Positions 11,926-22,894 of a stretch of 64,000 nucleotides of DNA are shown piece by piece. Both the position numbers and the translations under genes were made by a program. The first letter of the stretch is position 1, and the number at the start of each line of letters is the position of its first letter. The notes under the pieces are model-generated. The model ran no database searches. It had not been told where the DNA came from and saw only the letters and a list, made by a program, of their open reading frames with translations. This DNA comes from Cyclina sinensis (Eukaryota > Mollusca > Bivalvia > Venerida > Veneridae). The DNA lies in assembly GCA_012932295.1 (NCBI GenBank), contig JAAONU010000079.1:59401-123400 (forward strand), in the 5' to 3' direction.

Positions 11926-12009
11926 GCGCTTGGTCGCATTGTCCTTTTATTTTCGATCTTTTTAATAGCGCTTGGTCGCATTGTATTTTTCTTTTCGATC
12001 TTCTTAATA
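11926..12009. repeat. 42-bp tandem duplication
   Basis: Two adjacent 42-bp units (11926-11967 and 11968-12009), both starting GCGCTTGGTCGCATTGT and ending TTAATA, with a few differences between them. Confidence 0.8.
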
Positions 12010-13965
12010 GAGATTTAAACCGAATGGGGCTTTCCCCAATGAGTATACCGGATGCCGAGCAATACACCTTGTGTCAATGAAATGGAAACACCCGGATCTT
12101 GTTCAGTTAAAGCAATATCCTGGCAGTGATCTGCCCTTCATTTTTCGGAAAAGGTCTCTGCCGACAACCTTAGCTGGATTCCAGAAATTATTTTTCTCTA
12201 CTGTGTTTAGTTATAATTGGAATTGTATCGATTTAGCATGCCTGGATGTAATGAAATTAAAACTGAACTTGATTTTTTTTTCTTTCGACCATGATCACAT
12301 GACATGCATGTCAGCAGTGTTAATTGTACTGAAAGGGAAGTAATTGCTGCATGGAGCTTGGTCGGAAGTTCAGTGAAAATTGAGAACGAGTATGAGTTAA
12401 AAATGAGTGCAAAAGGATCCGAACATTCGAATGCTAAAATGAACAAATTTTGCTATTGAATTCATTACAGTGATGTACACTGCCTTTTTCTTAATTTAAC
12501 CACATTGAATTTTTTGGATTAATTGATAAAATATTTTATTTTAATGCATTTTAATATCCTCTTGCCTACGGAGCCCAAGTAACACAATAAACACTTATTT
12601 GTGCTCATTTTACTTTTATTTTAAACGAAATAATATTTCTTGTTTGATGAAACGAAAAATCAATTCGTTTGAACAAAAAAATAAACGGAATAAAACAAAA
12701 GAAAATGCAAATTCGTATATTCGTAAATTAATGTATAGTTTATTTGTGTTTTTTTTAATACAACTAATAATGATAATTATATGAAATTAAAACTGTTGTG
12801 CTGGTGTGTGTGTTAATTGAGTGCCAAAAAACAATAAGCAAGAAAATTGCAATGCCTAATTGGCAGGAGCAATTGTTACAATAAACAGTTTGCAACAGGC
12901 GTAAATGTGATTTATTTTGTTCATTTTTATAAGCGCCTATTTACGTAAAAAAATTTAAAAAATTTTGTCTCACAATGTTCCTGGATTAACGTCATGTTTT
13001 ACGAAAACGTATTACGTTTTTGACACTATTGATAATACCCTTTTGTTGTCAAATCAAACAGGATATCCTTGCTTTAAATTTGCATGTAAGTATTATTATT
13101 TACGTCTATTTATCTATTTGTTTTACCGTTATTTCACCGAAAAAAAAGGCCCTTGCTATTTTAACAAGCAGACCGTGCTTATTACATTAGGATAATGTAC
13201 TTTTTATAGAACTGAATAAATTGTGTATATGTCAATCACATAATTCTTATAAACAAGCCATTTTTGTACTGTTTCCCCGATCTCGTATAGCTGAAAGAAC
13301 ACAGTACAAATAATCGGATACTACAATTTGGATAACTGACTTATCTCCCGAAAATCGATTATTCGTATATATACGAATATGGCAAACTGAATATTTGAAT
13401 ATTAAATTCAGTATTCGTTCCCATCCCAACTTTCAATTTTGGACCGTTTACTACCCCCTAGTTATTCTTTACCGTCTTTTTACATTTCAAAGCTTTTGTA
13501 CTTTGCAAGTACAATAATAAAATCCTCCAAGTGTTTAATAGTCATGCTTGACCTTAGTATCAGAACTGTGGACATTAATCAATAAAAGTCATTTTAATTA
13601 CAGAAAAAGAAAAAAACATAAAAAACATAATTTTAAAAATAACAAACAAATCAGAAAATGGTTTTCGCTTTTTTAATGTTTTTATGGTATATTTTGGCAT
13701 ATTTATGTTTGTAAGTGAAAAGGAAATACTTAAAACGTATTTAAAAATAAAACAATAGTTTTTTGACAGTTAAACACATGATTTTGTTTTTGGTAATAGA
13801 TGTTGTTTATTTAAACGAACAACGTAAAACACCTCTTTTATCTAAGAACTGAATGTTGTGTGTATCATGTTCTTTTATGTTAGTTTACCTATGCATATAT
13901 ATATAAAAGTGTTGCTTATTATTAAAATTAATCTATGATTTAAACACAATTAGAAAAATCCTTAC

Positions 13966-14154
13966 CTTGCACTTTTTTTCGCCAATATCAAAACTATTAT
14001 GATGAAGTACTCCATAAAGTGGGCTAGAAGGCGTGTTGAAGTAACTCTGTCGTATAAATGTCATACAAATTATAACTAATAGCAATGTCACAATAAACAT
14101 AGAAAACTTCCCCATTTGGATATTATTTATAAATCCCTTCATTTTTCTTTGCAA
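13966..14154 (-). CDS. Sulfotransferase-like protein, exon 1 (signal anchor)
   Basis: 63 codons from the ATG at 14154 to the donor AAG|GTAAGG, phase 0. The sequence has a short basic N-terminus followed by one hydrophobic segment (MFIVTLLLVIICMTFI, about residues 19-34) and a polar stem. This is the layout of a type II Golgi glycosyl- or sulfotransferase. Nearby alternative starts are Met5 and Met14, and Met14 would also place the anchor well. The pairing with exon 2 rests on matching phase, consensus splice sites, orientation and the expected topology; there is no transcript evidence. Confidence 0.6.
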
Positions 14155-14784
14155 AAACTATCCAAACTACAGTATGCACTGAACAGTAAACTTAAGGCAG
14201 TCGGTGTTTAATTAGTAAAGAAAAACTAGTGTATAGAAAAATAAATAACAGAAAAAAGTCAATAGTGACTGTATTTTATATACGACTTACAGATTTTATC
14301 AACGACTTCCGACACCGATAATTGTTACTTTTCTATGTTCCGTTTATCGGAAATGTTATTTTCAAAATATATTGGTTTTCGATGAACTTATAGTAAATAT
14401 TAAACATATTATGACTTCTATGAATCTTGTATTTTCTTGAATCACCATTTAACGTTTCAATATTTTTATATACATAAATTGGTTTCTGGTTATCAGCAAA
14501 ACACTTTCAGTTTATTTTTCGAATGTCTCCTCCCTTTGTTAAAATGTTTTTGATACATTATTTGTACGATATTGAGAAAACATCACATACCCAGTAATAT
14601 CTATTTTTACTTCAGGTTAACACCAACTAAACGTACATGATGGACTTTTTTTAGAAACGATATTTTTTAGTACATGAACATATTATATGCAATTTATTTT
14701 ATCGGATTAAGAAGTTCCATGAGCTTGTTAGATTAATATTTTAAACTTTCGGAATAAACAAGTTTTCAAACTTTAATAAATATG
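14155..14784 (-). promoter_or_regulatory. Presumed upstream region of the sulfotransferase-like gene
   Basis: The 630 bp between the start codon of the two-exon gene and the left end of the Polinton. It is AT-rich, with no convincing TATA box or further exon. Any promoter or 5' UTR exon would have to lie here or beyond the Polinton. Confidence 0.3.
14779..14784. repeat. Left target-site duplication of the Polinton
   Basis: AATATG directly before the AG of the left inverted repeat. The same hexamer follows the CT of the right repeat. Confidence 0.9.
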
Positions 14785-14891
14785 AGTAGTATATATAATA
14801 GCGGTATAAGAACACTTTTGACCTCCTCTGGACTCACCAAGTTCGCCCGAGGAAGCCCAACGTTTTCGGATACTCGCTATTTTATATACTA
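14785..14891 (+). repeat. Polinton left terminal inverted repeat
   Basis: Starts AGTAGTATATATAATAGCGG. It matches the reverse complement of 31370-31477 with a few substitutions and one indel (17 of the first 20 bases agree). The outer 21 nt and the inner 22 nt (14870-14891, ATACTCGCTATTTTATATAC...) are themselves inverted copies, so each terminal repeat could fold into a stem with a loop of about 60 nt. Confidence 0.95.
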
Positions 14892-15176
14892 ATCTATAAC
14901 AAGCCATTTTCCAAGCAATTTTTTAAACCTAGGACAAAGACCCGACTGTTTTGATAACATACGCTGGATTTTACACATTTTATATTATTTAAATGAATAT
15001 ATAAAATGAATAAGTTTACAAAAACAAATATATTGTTTGAAAGAAAGAAGATACACTGATAATGTAAATCCTCAATATGTCACAACAAAGAACGGAAGAT
15101 TGATGATAAAAGCAACTTGTGCGTCTTGTGGTATGACGAAAGTTTGTTAAGAGTGAAAAGGAGGTGTGTTAGACTC

Positions 15177-15235
15177 AGCCAAAGGCTTCGAGGACTTCGT
15201 CCGAGATTCAGCCAAAGGCTTCACAGCCGGAGGCT
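15177..15235 (+). repeat. Mini-hairpin cluster 1 (class A)
   Basis: Four 11-nt hairpins, each a 4-bp stem with a 3-nt loop: AGCC-AAA-GGCT at 15177, GGAC-TTC-GTCC at 15192, AGCC-AAA-GGCT at 15210 and AGCC-GGA-GGCT at 15225. They are GC-rich islands in AT-rich DNA. The same order in the opposite orientation occurs near the right end (31007-31050), so the clusters form a subterminal inverted pair. Confidence 0.8.
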
Positions 15236-15600
15236 TGGATATCCATAAAGCAATGTTGCCTCTTTTGCCTAAAGAGGGATTAACTTTACCAGGATATAAA
15301 TAGTGTTATCCAGGAAATCCTTTAGATAATGGATTACCTGTAAATGAATTAGATATATGATGCAGTGTGTATGGATCACGATTATTGTTATGATAGAAAT
15401 ATAAGTAAAAGTGATCGTGATAAAAACATGTTACCAAATTAAAAAAAAACCACTTAATCAAAAACATTAGGTAAAAAATCGAAAAACATCTAATTGTAAA
15501 ACCAACAATAGCTGCAAAATATAAATTAGGATTGGGACAAAAATGACAATAAAAAAACGGGAAAAGGGGGTGAAAAAGAAGACCCCCAAAATCTCACCCA

Positions 15601-15654
15601 AATGGTTTGACAGCAGAGCTGGAATCTCACCCAAAGGGTTTAACAGCAAGGCTG
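15601..15654 (+). repeat. Mini-hairpin cluster 2 (class B), at the integrase 5' end
   Basis: CAGC-AGA-GCTG at 15611, ACCC-AAA-GGGT at 15629 and CAGC-AAG-GCTG at 15644, preceded by a degenerate ACCCAAATGGT. Two repeats of the pattern CTCACCCAAAxGG...CAGCxxxGCTGG. The cluster is open in the frame that leads into the integrase (peptide ISPKGFNSKAGI). Confidence 0.8.
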
Positions 15655-16129
15655 GAATAAAGGGTACTGCTCCGCTAATAACATGGAGCGATAAATTGGC
15701 AGAAGAATAACACAGACCAATCAAACGAAAATTTCAAAAGCGTAAAGTTATAGTTAAAGATATTGACGATACTTGGTCTGCTGATTTAGTTGATATGCAA
15801 GTTTTTTCCAAAGAAAATAAAGGTGTAACATACTTATTAACTGTTATTGATGTGTTTAGCAAATATGCTTGGGCTGTTCCGTTACAGAATAAAACCGAAG
15901 AATCCGTTAATGAAGCTTTAAAAAGTTTTTATGGGTAGATGAAGGAAAGGAATTTTGTAACAAAACGTTCCAATCATTCTAAAAAAAAAATAAAATCTAT
16001 ATGTATCATACATTCAACGAAGGTAAGGCTGTGGTAATTGAATGTTTTAATAGAACCCTGAAACGAATTATGTGGAAATATTTTAAGGCAAATAATGCTT
16101 ACATTTATTTAAATCTAATAAATTGGGTC

Positions 16130-16985
16130 TCAAAGATAAAATTACTTATTTCACGTTTAGGGTTTTTGGATGTATGGAATAATCAAGGGGTTGAAAATCA
16201 GACGTTATTTTAAGCATAGTTAAACAAAGGTTACACGATAACTTTCTGCAAAATTGGCACGCAAGTTTAGAAGATTCATCTAGGGCAATATTTTACAGAT
16301 CAATAGCTACTTTAGGGTTTCAACTGTATTCAGATGTAGTAAATGTTACAAAATACCGGATAGCTTTATCACGTCTAAGGTTATCAAGTCATAGATTAGA
16401 AATTGAAGCGGGTAGATGGAAAAAAAACAGAAGCTGTACCTTTCAGTTATAGAGTATGTAAAATCTGTAATAAACTTGAAGATGAGTACCACTTCGTAAT
16501 AGAATGTAAATCTTATAATGATATAAGAAAACGATACATTAAACCATTCTATTGGAAACACCCGAGTAATATGAAATTTATTGAATTGTAAAGGACTTCT
16601 AACAAGATTCTTTTAAGAAATTTAGCAGCTTTCACATTCAAAGCATTTGAACGTCGCAGACTATTTATTGTTATGTAATGAATATTTTTTAAGTCTCTCC
16701 CAAACTGTACTTATTAATTCTCAATGTTTATTTTCATTCATTTGATATGACTGATATATATGTATATGATATATGTATGTATGCTCATAATTTAAATCTG
16801 TAGTTTGGTGTTAATTGTCCGACTGAATGCAGTTGAACTAACACTAGCAACACTGTCATGCCATATTGATATATGTAATTATTTGTATGTTGATATTGAT
16901 GCTATGATCATGGGCCATGATTGGCTTATTTCATAATAAAAGAATATCTATAAAATATATATATATATATCTATAGATATCTATA
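16130..16985 (+). mobile_element. 5'-truncated LINE inserted in the integrase gene
   Basis: The plus strand encodes the C-terminal part of a CR1-like ORF2: DVWNNQGVENQTLF, LSRLRLSSHRLEIEAGRW and the zinc motif CKICNKLEDEYHFVIEC (C-x2-C-x7-H-x4-C), ending in RRRLFIVM then TAA near 16677. The 3' UTR runs to an ATAT/ATCT microsatellite at about 16950-16990. Polinton integrase sequence lies on both sides, so this insertion is younger than the Polinton. The exact 5' border (16115-16150) is uncertain and no clear target duplication is seen. Confidence 0.8.
16403..16591 (+). pseudogene. LINE ORF2 C-terminal zinc domain
   Basis: Open fragment holding the CCHC-type tail CKICNKLEDEYHFVIEC near 16459-16509. 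It is the same domain as the degenerate tail of the first LINE (1117-1539), so both belong to related CR1-like families. Flanking parts of the domain are in other frames: upstream at 16220-16420 and downstream at 16590-16677. Confidence 0.7.
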
Positions 16986-17459
16986 TCTATTTAAGTGATT
17001 TACCAAAAATGATAGAACAATACAACAACACAAAACATAGTAGCATAAAAATGACTCTTAAACAAACCAGCAAACAATCAAATAAAGGTACTGTTTACTT
17101 TAATTTGTATGGTGATTTAAAAATACCAAAAGGTAAACCAAAATTTAAAAATAATGATCGTGTTCGTTTAAGTTAGATTAAAAGGCATTTTGAAAAAGGA
17201 TGTACACCAAACTGGACAGAGGAAATATTCATAGTTGACGGAATTCAAAATACAAACCCAAGAACATACACTATTATGGATTTAAATAATGAGTTGGTTA
17301 AAGGTTCGTTTTATGAGCAAGAACTTTTACCTACTAAACAAGACGTTTTCAGAATAGGAAAAGTTATTAGACGGGATTATAAGAAAAAAAACACGCTTCC
17401 GTTAAATGGAAAGGTTATAGTGAAAAAAATTAAATAGCTGGATTCCATTTAGTGATCTC

Positions 17460-17485
17460 ACCCAAAGGGTAGGGCAGCGGAGCTG
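17460..17485 (+). repeat. Mini-hairpin cluster 3 (class B), intergenic
   Basis: ACCC-AAA-GGGT at 17460-17470 and CAGC-GGA-GCTG at 17475-17485, between the integrase stop and the start of the next gene. Same order and stems as cluster 2, with a different loop in the second hairpin. Confidence 0.8.
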
Positions 17486-17528
17486 GAATTTTAAACAAGT
17501 ATAAATTAATTCAAAGAAATATATATAA

Positions 17529-17993
17529 ATGAGCGAAAATATAACTAATACTAACGGAAAAGAAATAATTGATCAATTAATTATTCACTTAACTAAATTC
17601 GCTGCTGCTTACAGAAAAAGTAATAAGTTTTGCGGACGAGTAAACACCGGACTACAAATAACAGCAGGTATTATGGGTTGCTCGGCTGCACTAGCACTTG
17701 TACCGGCTATTCCTTTATGTGTAGTCATTGCCGGAGCTGTTTCATCAATAATTAACATATTTATTAATAAACTAAAAGTTGAAGATAATAAAACTATTTT
17801 AAAACTACATCATCAGAGAATAAAACAACTAATAACAAAAGCACGGATTGGAAAAGTAAATAAAGAAGACGAGAAAAAAGTTATTCAGGATATTTTTACT
17901 AAACTGTTAGATATACAGTCCGAGAAAAACTACTCGATGCCTCTTGAAATGCATATGAAGGAATTTGGACTTAATGGATATAAAAAATATTAG
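17529..17993 (+). CDS. Polinton orphan: two-helix membrane protein, intact
   Basis: 154 codons without interruption, one of only two long intact frames in the element. Residues about 1-42 are polar and helical. Residues 43-78 form a glycine/alanine-rich hydrophobic hairpin (TAGIMGCSAALALVPAIPLC, then VVIAGAVSSIINIF). Residues 80-154 are basic and helical. A hydrophobic hairpin between amphipathic helices is the layout of small membrane-active or pore-like proteins; no family is recognised with confidence. The start is supported by ATATATAA directly before the ATG, the same motif as at other Polinton genes. It sits between integrase and polymerase. A role in membrane association of the virion or in host-cell effects is only a guess. 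Confidence 0.7.
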   Translation: MSENITNTNGKEIIDQLIIHLTKFAAAYRKSNKFCGRVNTGLQITAGIMGCSAALALVPAIPLCVVIAGAVSSIINIFINKLKVEDNKTILKLHHQRIKQLITKARIGKVNKEDEKKVIQDIFTKLLDIQSEKNYSMPLEMHMKEFGLNGYKKY

Positions 17994-18033
17994 CGTGTTT
18001 TGTAAATATTTTTTCTATAAACACATTATATAG

Positions 18034-18438
18034 ATGGTTAATAGAAAGGTAGATGAAACTATTTCAAGAAGATTACTCTATGCTTTAAAAGAAACATGGA
18101 AAACAGATGCAAGTAATTTATATAAAGTAAGGAAAAAAAGAAATGCCATTAAATAAAAACTTAATCAAATAAATGATTTTAAAAAATATGTAAGATTAAT
18201 ATTTGAAGATGAAATAGATCCATTTCTTCATAATAAATATGATAATCTGTATGAATTGAGTTGTGGCTGTTTATTACCAGAAGAAAATAATGAAAACATT
18301 TGTGATTGCCCCATACAAAAAAAAACAGCAGAAATGAACCTAAAACAATTATTGCAACTTTATCATGAACAAATAATGAAAGAAAATATACAAGCATTTA
18401 TGAAGCATCTAAAAATCTTTGTATTAATGCTGGATTAA
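18034..18438 (+). pseudogene. Polinton orphan, Cys-containing, one in-frame stop
   Basis: ATG at 18034 right after TTATATAG. The frame runs about 134 codons to TAA, with one internal TAA at 18154-18156. The first half is basic (RKVDETISRRLLYALKE...); the second has a Cys cluster (CGCLLPEENNENICDC) and a helical tail. No known family is recognised. The Cys spacing could bind a metal. It is packed between the membrane protein and the polymerase. Confidence 0.5.
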
Positions 18439-19058
18439 TAGCAATGTGTTGTAACGACAAATATCGAGTAAAATCTGCAATATCAAAATGTAGTGAACAA
18501 AGATTTAATTTCAGGTACTTTGTCCATGGGGATCCCCATAATTTATGTGTATAGATTTTTGTTTCTAAATATAATATATAGATGATAGAAATAGAAAGAT
18601 CTCTGAAACAATACATGAAAAAATTTGAAAATAGCACATAAATATGATCAAAAAAATAAACTTTATTTAACTATAAAAGACTCTTCTGATATACTTGAAA
18701 CTGAAATCTCAATATTAAAAGGCATAAAAATAAATATTGTTTTAAAAATAACTTTTGCAAAAATTAGCCAAGAAAAAAATATACAAATCAGCTTATTTTC
18801 AATCAAAGTCTTTAATTATCATAGATAAATCTGAAATAAATGACACTTTAACACACGGCTTTGATGAAACAATAAATAAGATTGGTAATTGGATTTCAGA
18901 AGGTAGCGGATGGAGAATAGAGTCAGTTGATATACATTATTTAACAGATATAAATATTCACCTTTGGCTGCTTCTAGCTATATAGAATTATCCAAAGAAT
19001 TACAGCATTCAAGGAAAGGATTAGTAAATATAAACTAGATGGGTGTTCAGTGGAACAC

Positions 19059-20395
19059 TTGTGTCGCTCTTGGGTACTCTGTTAGAATAACTAAAAAGGT
19101 AAACAAGAGCCTGCTGGGGTTGAGGGTGGATGGGGAGTCAAGTACCTATGTATTAAAATTTAAAAAAAAAAATTGGGCGCGGGTCGGGGTAGGGGGGGGG
19201 GGGGAGTAAAGTACCTATGTTTAAAGAAAAAAAAAGCGCGGGGTGGGGGGGGTAAAAAAATGGCGGGGGGTGACTGCTTGGGGGGTGGGGGGTTTGAGGG
19301 TGAATGGGGAGTCAAGTACCTATGTATTAAAATTTAAAAAAAATATTGGGCCCGGGTGGGGGGGGTGACTGGGTGACTGGTTGGGAGGGAAGGGGGGGTT
19401 GAGGTAGGGGAGGAATAAAGTGCATATGTTTTAAAATTAAAAAAAAAATTGGGCCCCGGGGGTAGTGGGGGGGTGACTGGTTGGGGAGGGGGGGGGTTGA
19501 GGTAGGATGGGAAGTAAAGAACCTATGTTTTAAAATTTAAAAAAAAAAAAATTTGGGCCCGGGGGGGGCGCGGATTCCCATGCAGAGGGGACAGTGGGGG
19601 GGAGGGGGGAGTACTTACCCATCTCATGTCAGTTAATATTTTATTTCTAGGCTTAAGAAGTTTTTTTTCTATATATAAGTTTAAGCAAAATCAAGTGACC
19701 CCGGGGGTGGGGCTAACTGTGACCCACAATCTTTGCAGGGTCTTGCTGGTGATCAAGTATTCCAAGTTTGAATGGAATATCCTTGACACTTTTTGAGACA
19801 TGGACATAAAGAAAAAGGTTAACCAAGAAATTTTAACTTGAAAAAGGGGCATAACATTGCAAAAAAAAATTGAGGGTTATCTGTCCTTGAGAAATGGTGT
19901 TGTCTTAAGTGATACAATTGTAAGCATTACAACTGGAAAGTTTGATGAAGAAACATTAAGAAATGGCATAGTTATAGCCAATGTTAAGTTTTCATGACAA
20001 AATCCAAGTACAAAAAGGGGCATAACTCTGTCAATTGTGACCTTGACCTATACATTTTGGCATCATCGTGACCCTGTTGTCGTAAGCAATATAATTTGGA
20101 AGTTTGATGTTGAAATGTTAAAAAATGGCAAAGTTATTCCCAACGTTAAGTTTTCATGACAAAATCCATGTATAAAAAGGGGCATAACTCTGTCAAATGT
20201 GACCTTGACCTAGAAATTTTGGCATCAACCTGACCCTGTTGTCATAAGCAATACAATTTGAAAGTTTGATAAGATAATGTTTAGAAATGGCAAAGTTATA
20301 GCCAACGTTAAGTTTTCGTGACGGACCGACGGACCGCCGGACCGACGGACAAAGCGATCCCTATGTATCACCTTTTCTTCGAAAGGGCGACACAA
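19059..20395. mobile_element. Non-autonomous TIR element inside the polymerase gene
   Basis: TTGTGTCGCTCTT at 19059-19071 and TTGTGTCGCCCTT (minus strand) at 20383-20395 are 13-bp ends with one mismatch. The left half (19100-19620) holds G-rich tandem units of about 90-130 bp (runs of 7-10 G alternating with TTTAAAAA). The right half (19700-20330) holds about 140-bp units with 'GGGGCATAACTCTGTCAA' and 'GTGACCTTGACCT' cores, ending in GACGGACCGACGGACC. Polymerase coding sequence resumes right after 20395. No target duplication is evident. Confidence 0.75.
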
Positions 20396-22849
20396 AAATG
20401 ATGACAACGAATGTTTTAGATGGTGTCATTTAGCTTATAAATTCCCTGTTGTAAAACATCCTCAAAGAGTTTCAAATTACAAGAAGTATATAAATGAATT
20501 AGATTATACTAAAATAAAATTTCCTGTTACAATAGATCAAGTACCTAAAATAGAAAGCAGAAATGATATTTCATTTAATATTTTTGCTTATGAAAACAAA
20601 AAAGTATATCCTTTGTACATATCAAAATATAATTATCTCGACAAGTGTGACATTTTACTAATAACCAAAGGCTAAATAAAACATTATGTTTGGATAAAAG
20701 ACTTTAATAGATTAATGTATAACAAAACAACATATCAGCATAGAAAACATTTCTGTAAATCATGTTTGCAATGCTTTTCCCATGAAAGAATACTAAATAA
20801 CCATATACCAAACTGTTTAGCTATTAATGGTTTTCAAGCTGTAGAAATGCCAAAAGAAGGGAGCAAGGTATTCTTTAAAAATTATCATAAACAATTACTG
20901 GTACCTGTTGTAATTTATGCTGATTTTGAGTCTCTAACTCGGAAAGTATCTACTGCCTTATCATCATCAAAATCTTCATTTACTGAGCCATATCAAAAAC
21001 ATATAGACTGTGGTTATTGTTACAAAGTTGTTTATTGTTACGATGATAAATATACTAAGCCAGCTCAAGTTTACAGAGGACCAAATGCAGTTTATAAGTT
21101 TATTGAAGCTATTCTTAAAGAAGAGGAATATTGCAAGAACACGTTGGAAAAATATTTTAACAAACATTTAAAAATGACAAAAGAAGATGAAGCTTTATTT
21201 CAAAGCAAAACTTCTTGTCATATCTGTGGAAAAGAATATGACCCCTTATGTAGAGAAGGTCTTATTCCAGTCCAAGGCCAGGTTCATGACCACTGTCATA
21301 TAACAGGGAAATTTAGAGGAAGTGCTCATCCAAAGTGTAATATTAATTTTAGACTAACGCATAACATTCCTGTTATATTTCATAATTTAAGAGGCTATGA
21401 TTGCCATTTTATTCTGCAACAAATTGGAAAATTTGAAAAGGAAATTAATGTTATTCCTAACAATATGGAAACATATATGGCATTTATGATAAGCAATTTG
21501 ATTTTCATTGATAGTTTTCAATTTATGTCGCAGTCATTAGATTCCCTAGTGAAAAATATTCCAGAATTTAAGTATATTTCCCAAGAATTTAAAGATTATG
21601 AATAATATTATGAATTATTAAAAACAAAAGGTGTTTATCCGTATGATTACATGGATTCTTTTAAGAAATTCAAAGAAACAAAATTGCCTCCTTAAAAGGA
21701 ATTTTATTCTATTTTAAATGAAAGTGACAGTGAGTATGAACATGCTAAAATATTTGGAAAAATAATTAAAATTAAAACAATGGGGGAATATCATGATTTA
21801 TATTTAAAAACTTATGTCTTACTTTTAGCTGATGTTTTTGAAAATTTTAGGAAACTTTGCTTGGAATATTATAAAGTTGACCCCTGTCATTATTTTAGTA
21901 GTCCAGGTTTTGCTTGGAATGCAATGTTAAAAATGACAGGAATAAAATTAGATTTAATTTCTGATATTGACATGCATCTTTTTATTGAAAAGGGACTGAG
22001 AGGAGGAATAAGTTATATTGCTTATCGTTACAGTAAAGCAAAAAATAAATATACGAAAGATTATGATAGTCACTCACCATCTAAGTACATAATGTACTTT
22101 GATGCGAACAACCCCTACGGTTGGGCTATGAGTCGACCTTTACCCTCTGGGAACTTTAAGTGGGTCACCGAAAAACAATATAATAAATTAATCGCAAATG
22201 GTAAAACTAACTTTATAATTGAATTTGACTTAGAATATCCGGAAAAATTGCATGATCTTCATAATGATTATCCTTTAGCTCCTGAAGAGATCATTATTCC
22301 TGACCAATGGCTTTCAAAGTATAGTAAAAACATTAAAAACAAATTTGAAATAGGAAAGAGTAATGTACGCAAGCTTGTTCCAACTTTAATGAAAAAGCAA
22401 AACGACGTCCACCATTATAATAATCTTGAACTTTAAACACAGTTAGGATTGAAAGTGTCCAAAATTCATAGAATATTAACTTTTGATTAAAGTCTTTGGT
22501 TAAAAAAGTACATTGATTTTAATACTCAGAAAAGATCTAAAGCAAACATTCTTTTGAAAAAGTCTTTTTTAAACTGATGAATAATTCAGTGTTTGGTAAG
22601 ACAATGGAGAATTTGTGTAAGCGAATAAATATTAAATTAACCCATGATGAAAATCTTTTATTAAAGTACATAGCAAAACCTTCATTTGTTAGTTAAACAA
22701 TGTTTAATCAAAATTTGTTTGGTATTCATAAAATAACAGAAAGCTTATTATTTAACAGGCCTACTTATGTTGGAATGTGCATTCTTGATTAATCGAAATA
22801 TTTAATGTATGATTTTTATCATAATTGCATTAAAGTTAAATACGGACAT

Positions 22850-22894
22850 AACGCTAGCGGACATAACGTTAGCGGACATAATGCTAGATTATTA
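22850..22894 (+). repeat. 15-nt x3 in-frame expansion next to polymerase motif C
   Basis: GGACATAACGCTAGC and two near-identical copies encode GHNAS-GHNVS-GHNAR immediately before LLFTDTDSL. Other family members are expected to have one unit, so this looks like a minisatellite expansion of ten residues beside the catalytic Asp pair. Present in both copies in the window. Confidence 0.8.

Larger units (their letters stand above)
6890..13965 (-). other. Large intron of the sulfotransferase-like gene
   Basis: Donor AAG|GTAAGG at 13966/13965 and acceptor CACAG|AGATGC at 6890/6889, both on the minus strand and both phase 0. The intron holds a TIR-bounded repeat (9511-10120), TTAA and CA microsatellites and a 42-bp tandem duplication. 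Otherwise it is AT-rich DNA with no further gene seen, including 7000-9500 and 12010-13960. Confidence 0.65.
15542..17437 (+). pseudogene. Polinton integrase (retroviral DDE type), split by a LINE
   Basis: Catalyses insertion of the element into host DNA. The core begins at DDTWSADLVDMQVFS (first catalytic Asp in ADLVDM, about 15770-15800), then LLTVIDVFSKYAWAVPL, the second Asp in a WVDEGKEF block (about 15930) and the Glu in VVIECFNRTLKR (about 16030-16065). A TAA near 15710, stops and frameshifts near 15937-15990 and a ~0.85-kb LINE fragment interrupt it. The C-terminal part resumes at about 16990 (MIEQYNNTKHSS..., then a KPKFKNNDRVRL SH3/chromodomain-like strand block and SFYEQELLPT) and ends with TAG at 17435-17437. 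An in-frame TAG at 17174 adds to the decay. The N-terminal segment 15542-15710 contains mini-hairpin cluster 2. Confidence 0.85.

Noticed and set aside
15467..15724. Minus-strand hydrophobic frame near the integrase
   Set aside because: It is the antisense shadow of the integrase 5' region and mini-hairpin cluster 2; plus-strand integrase motifs follow directly.
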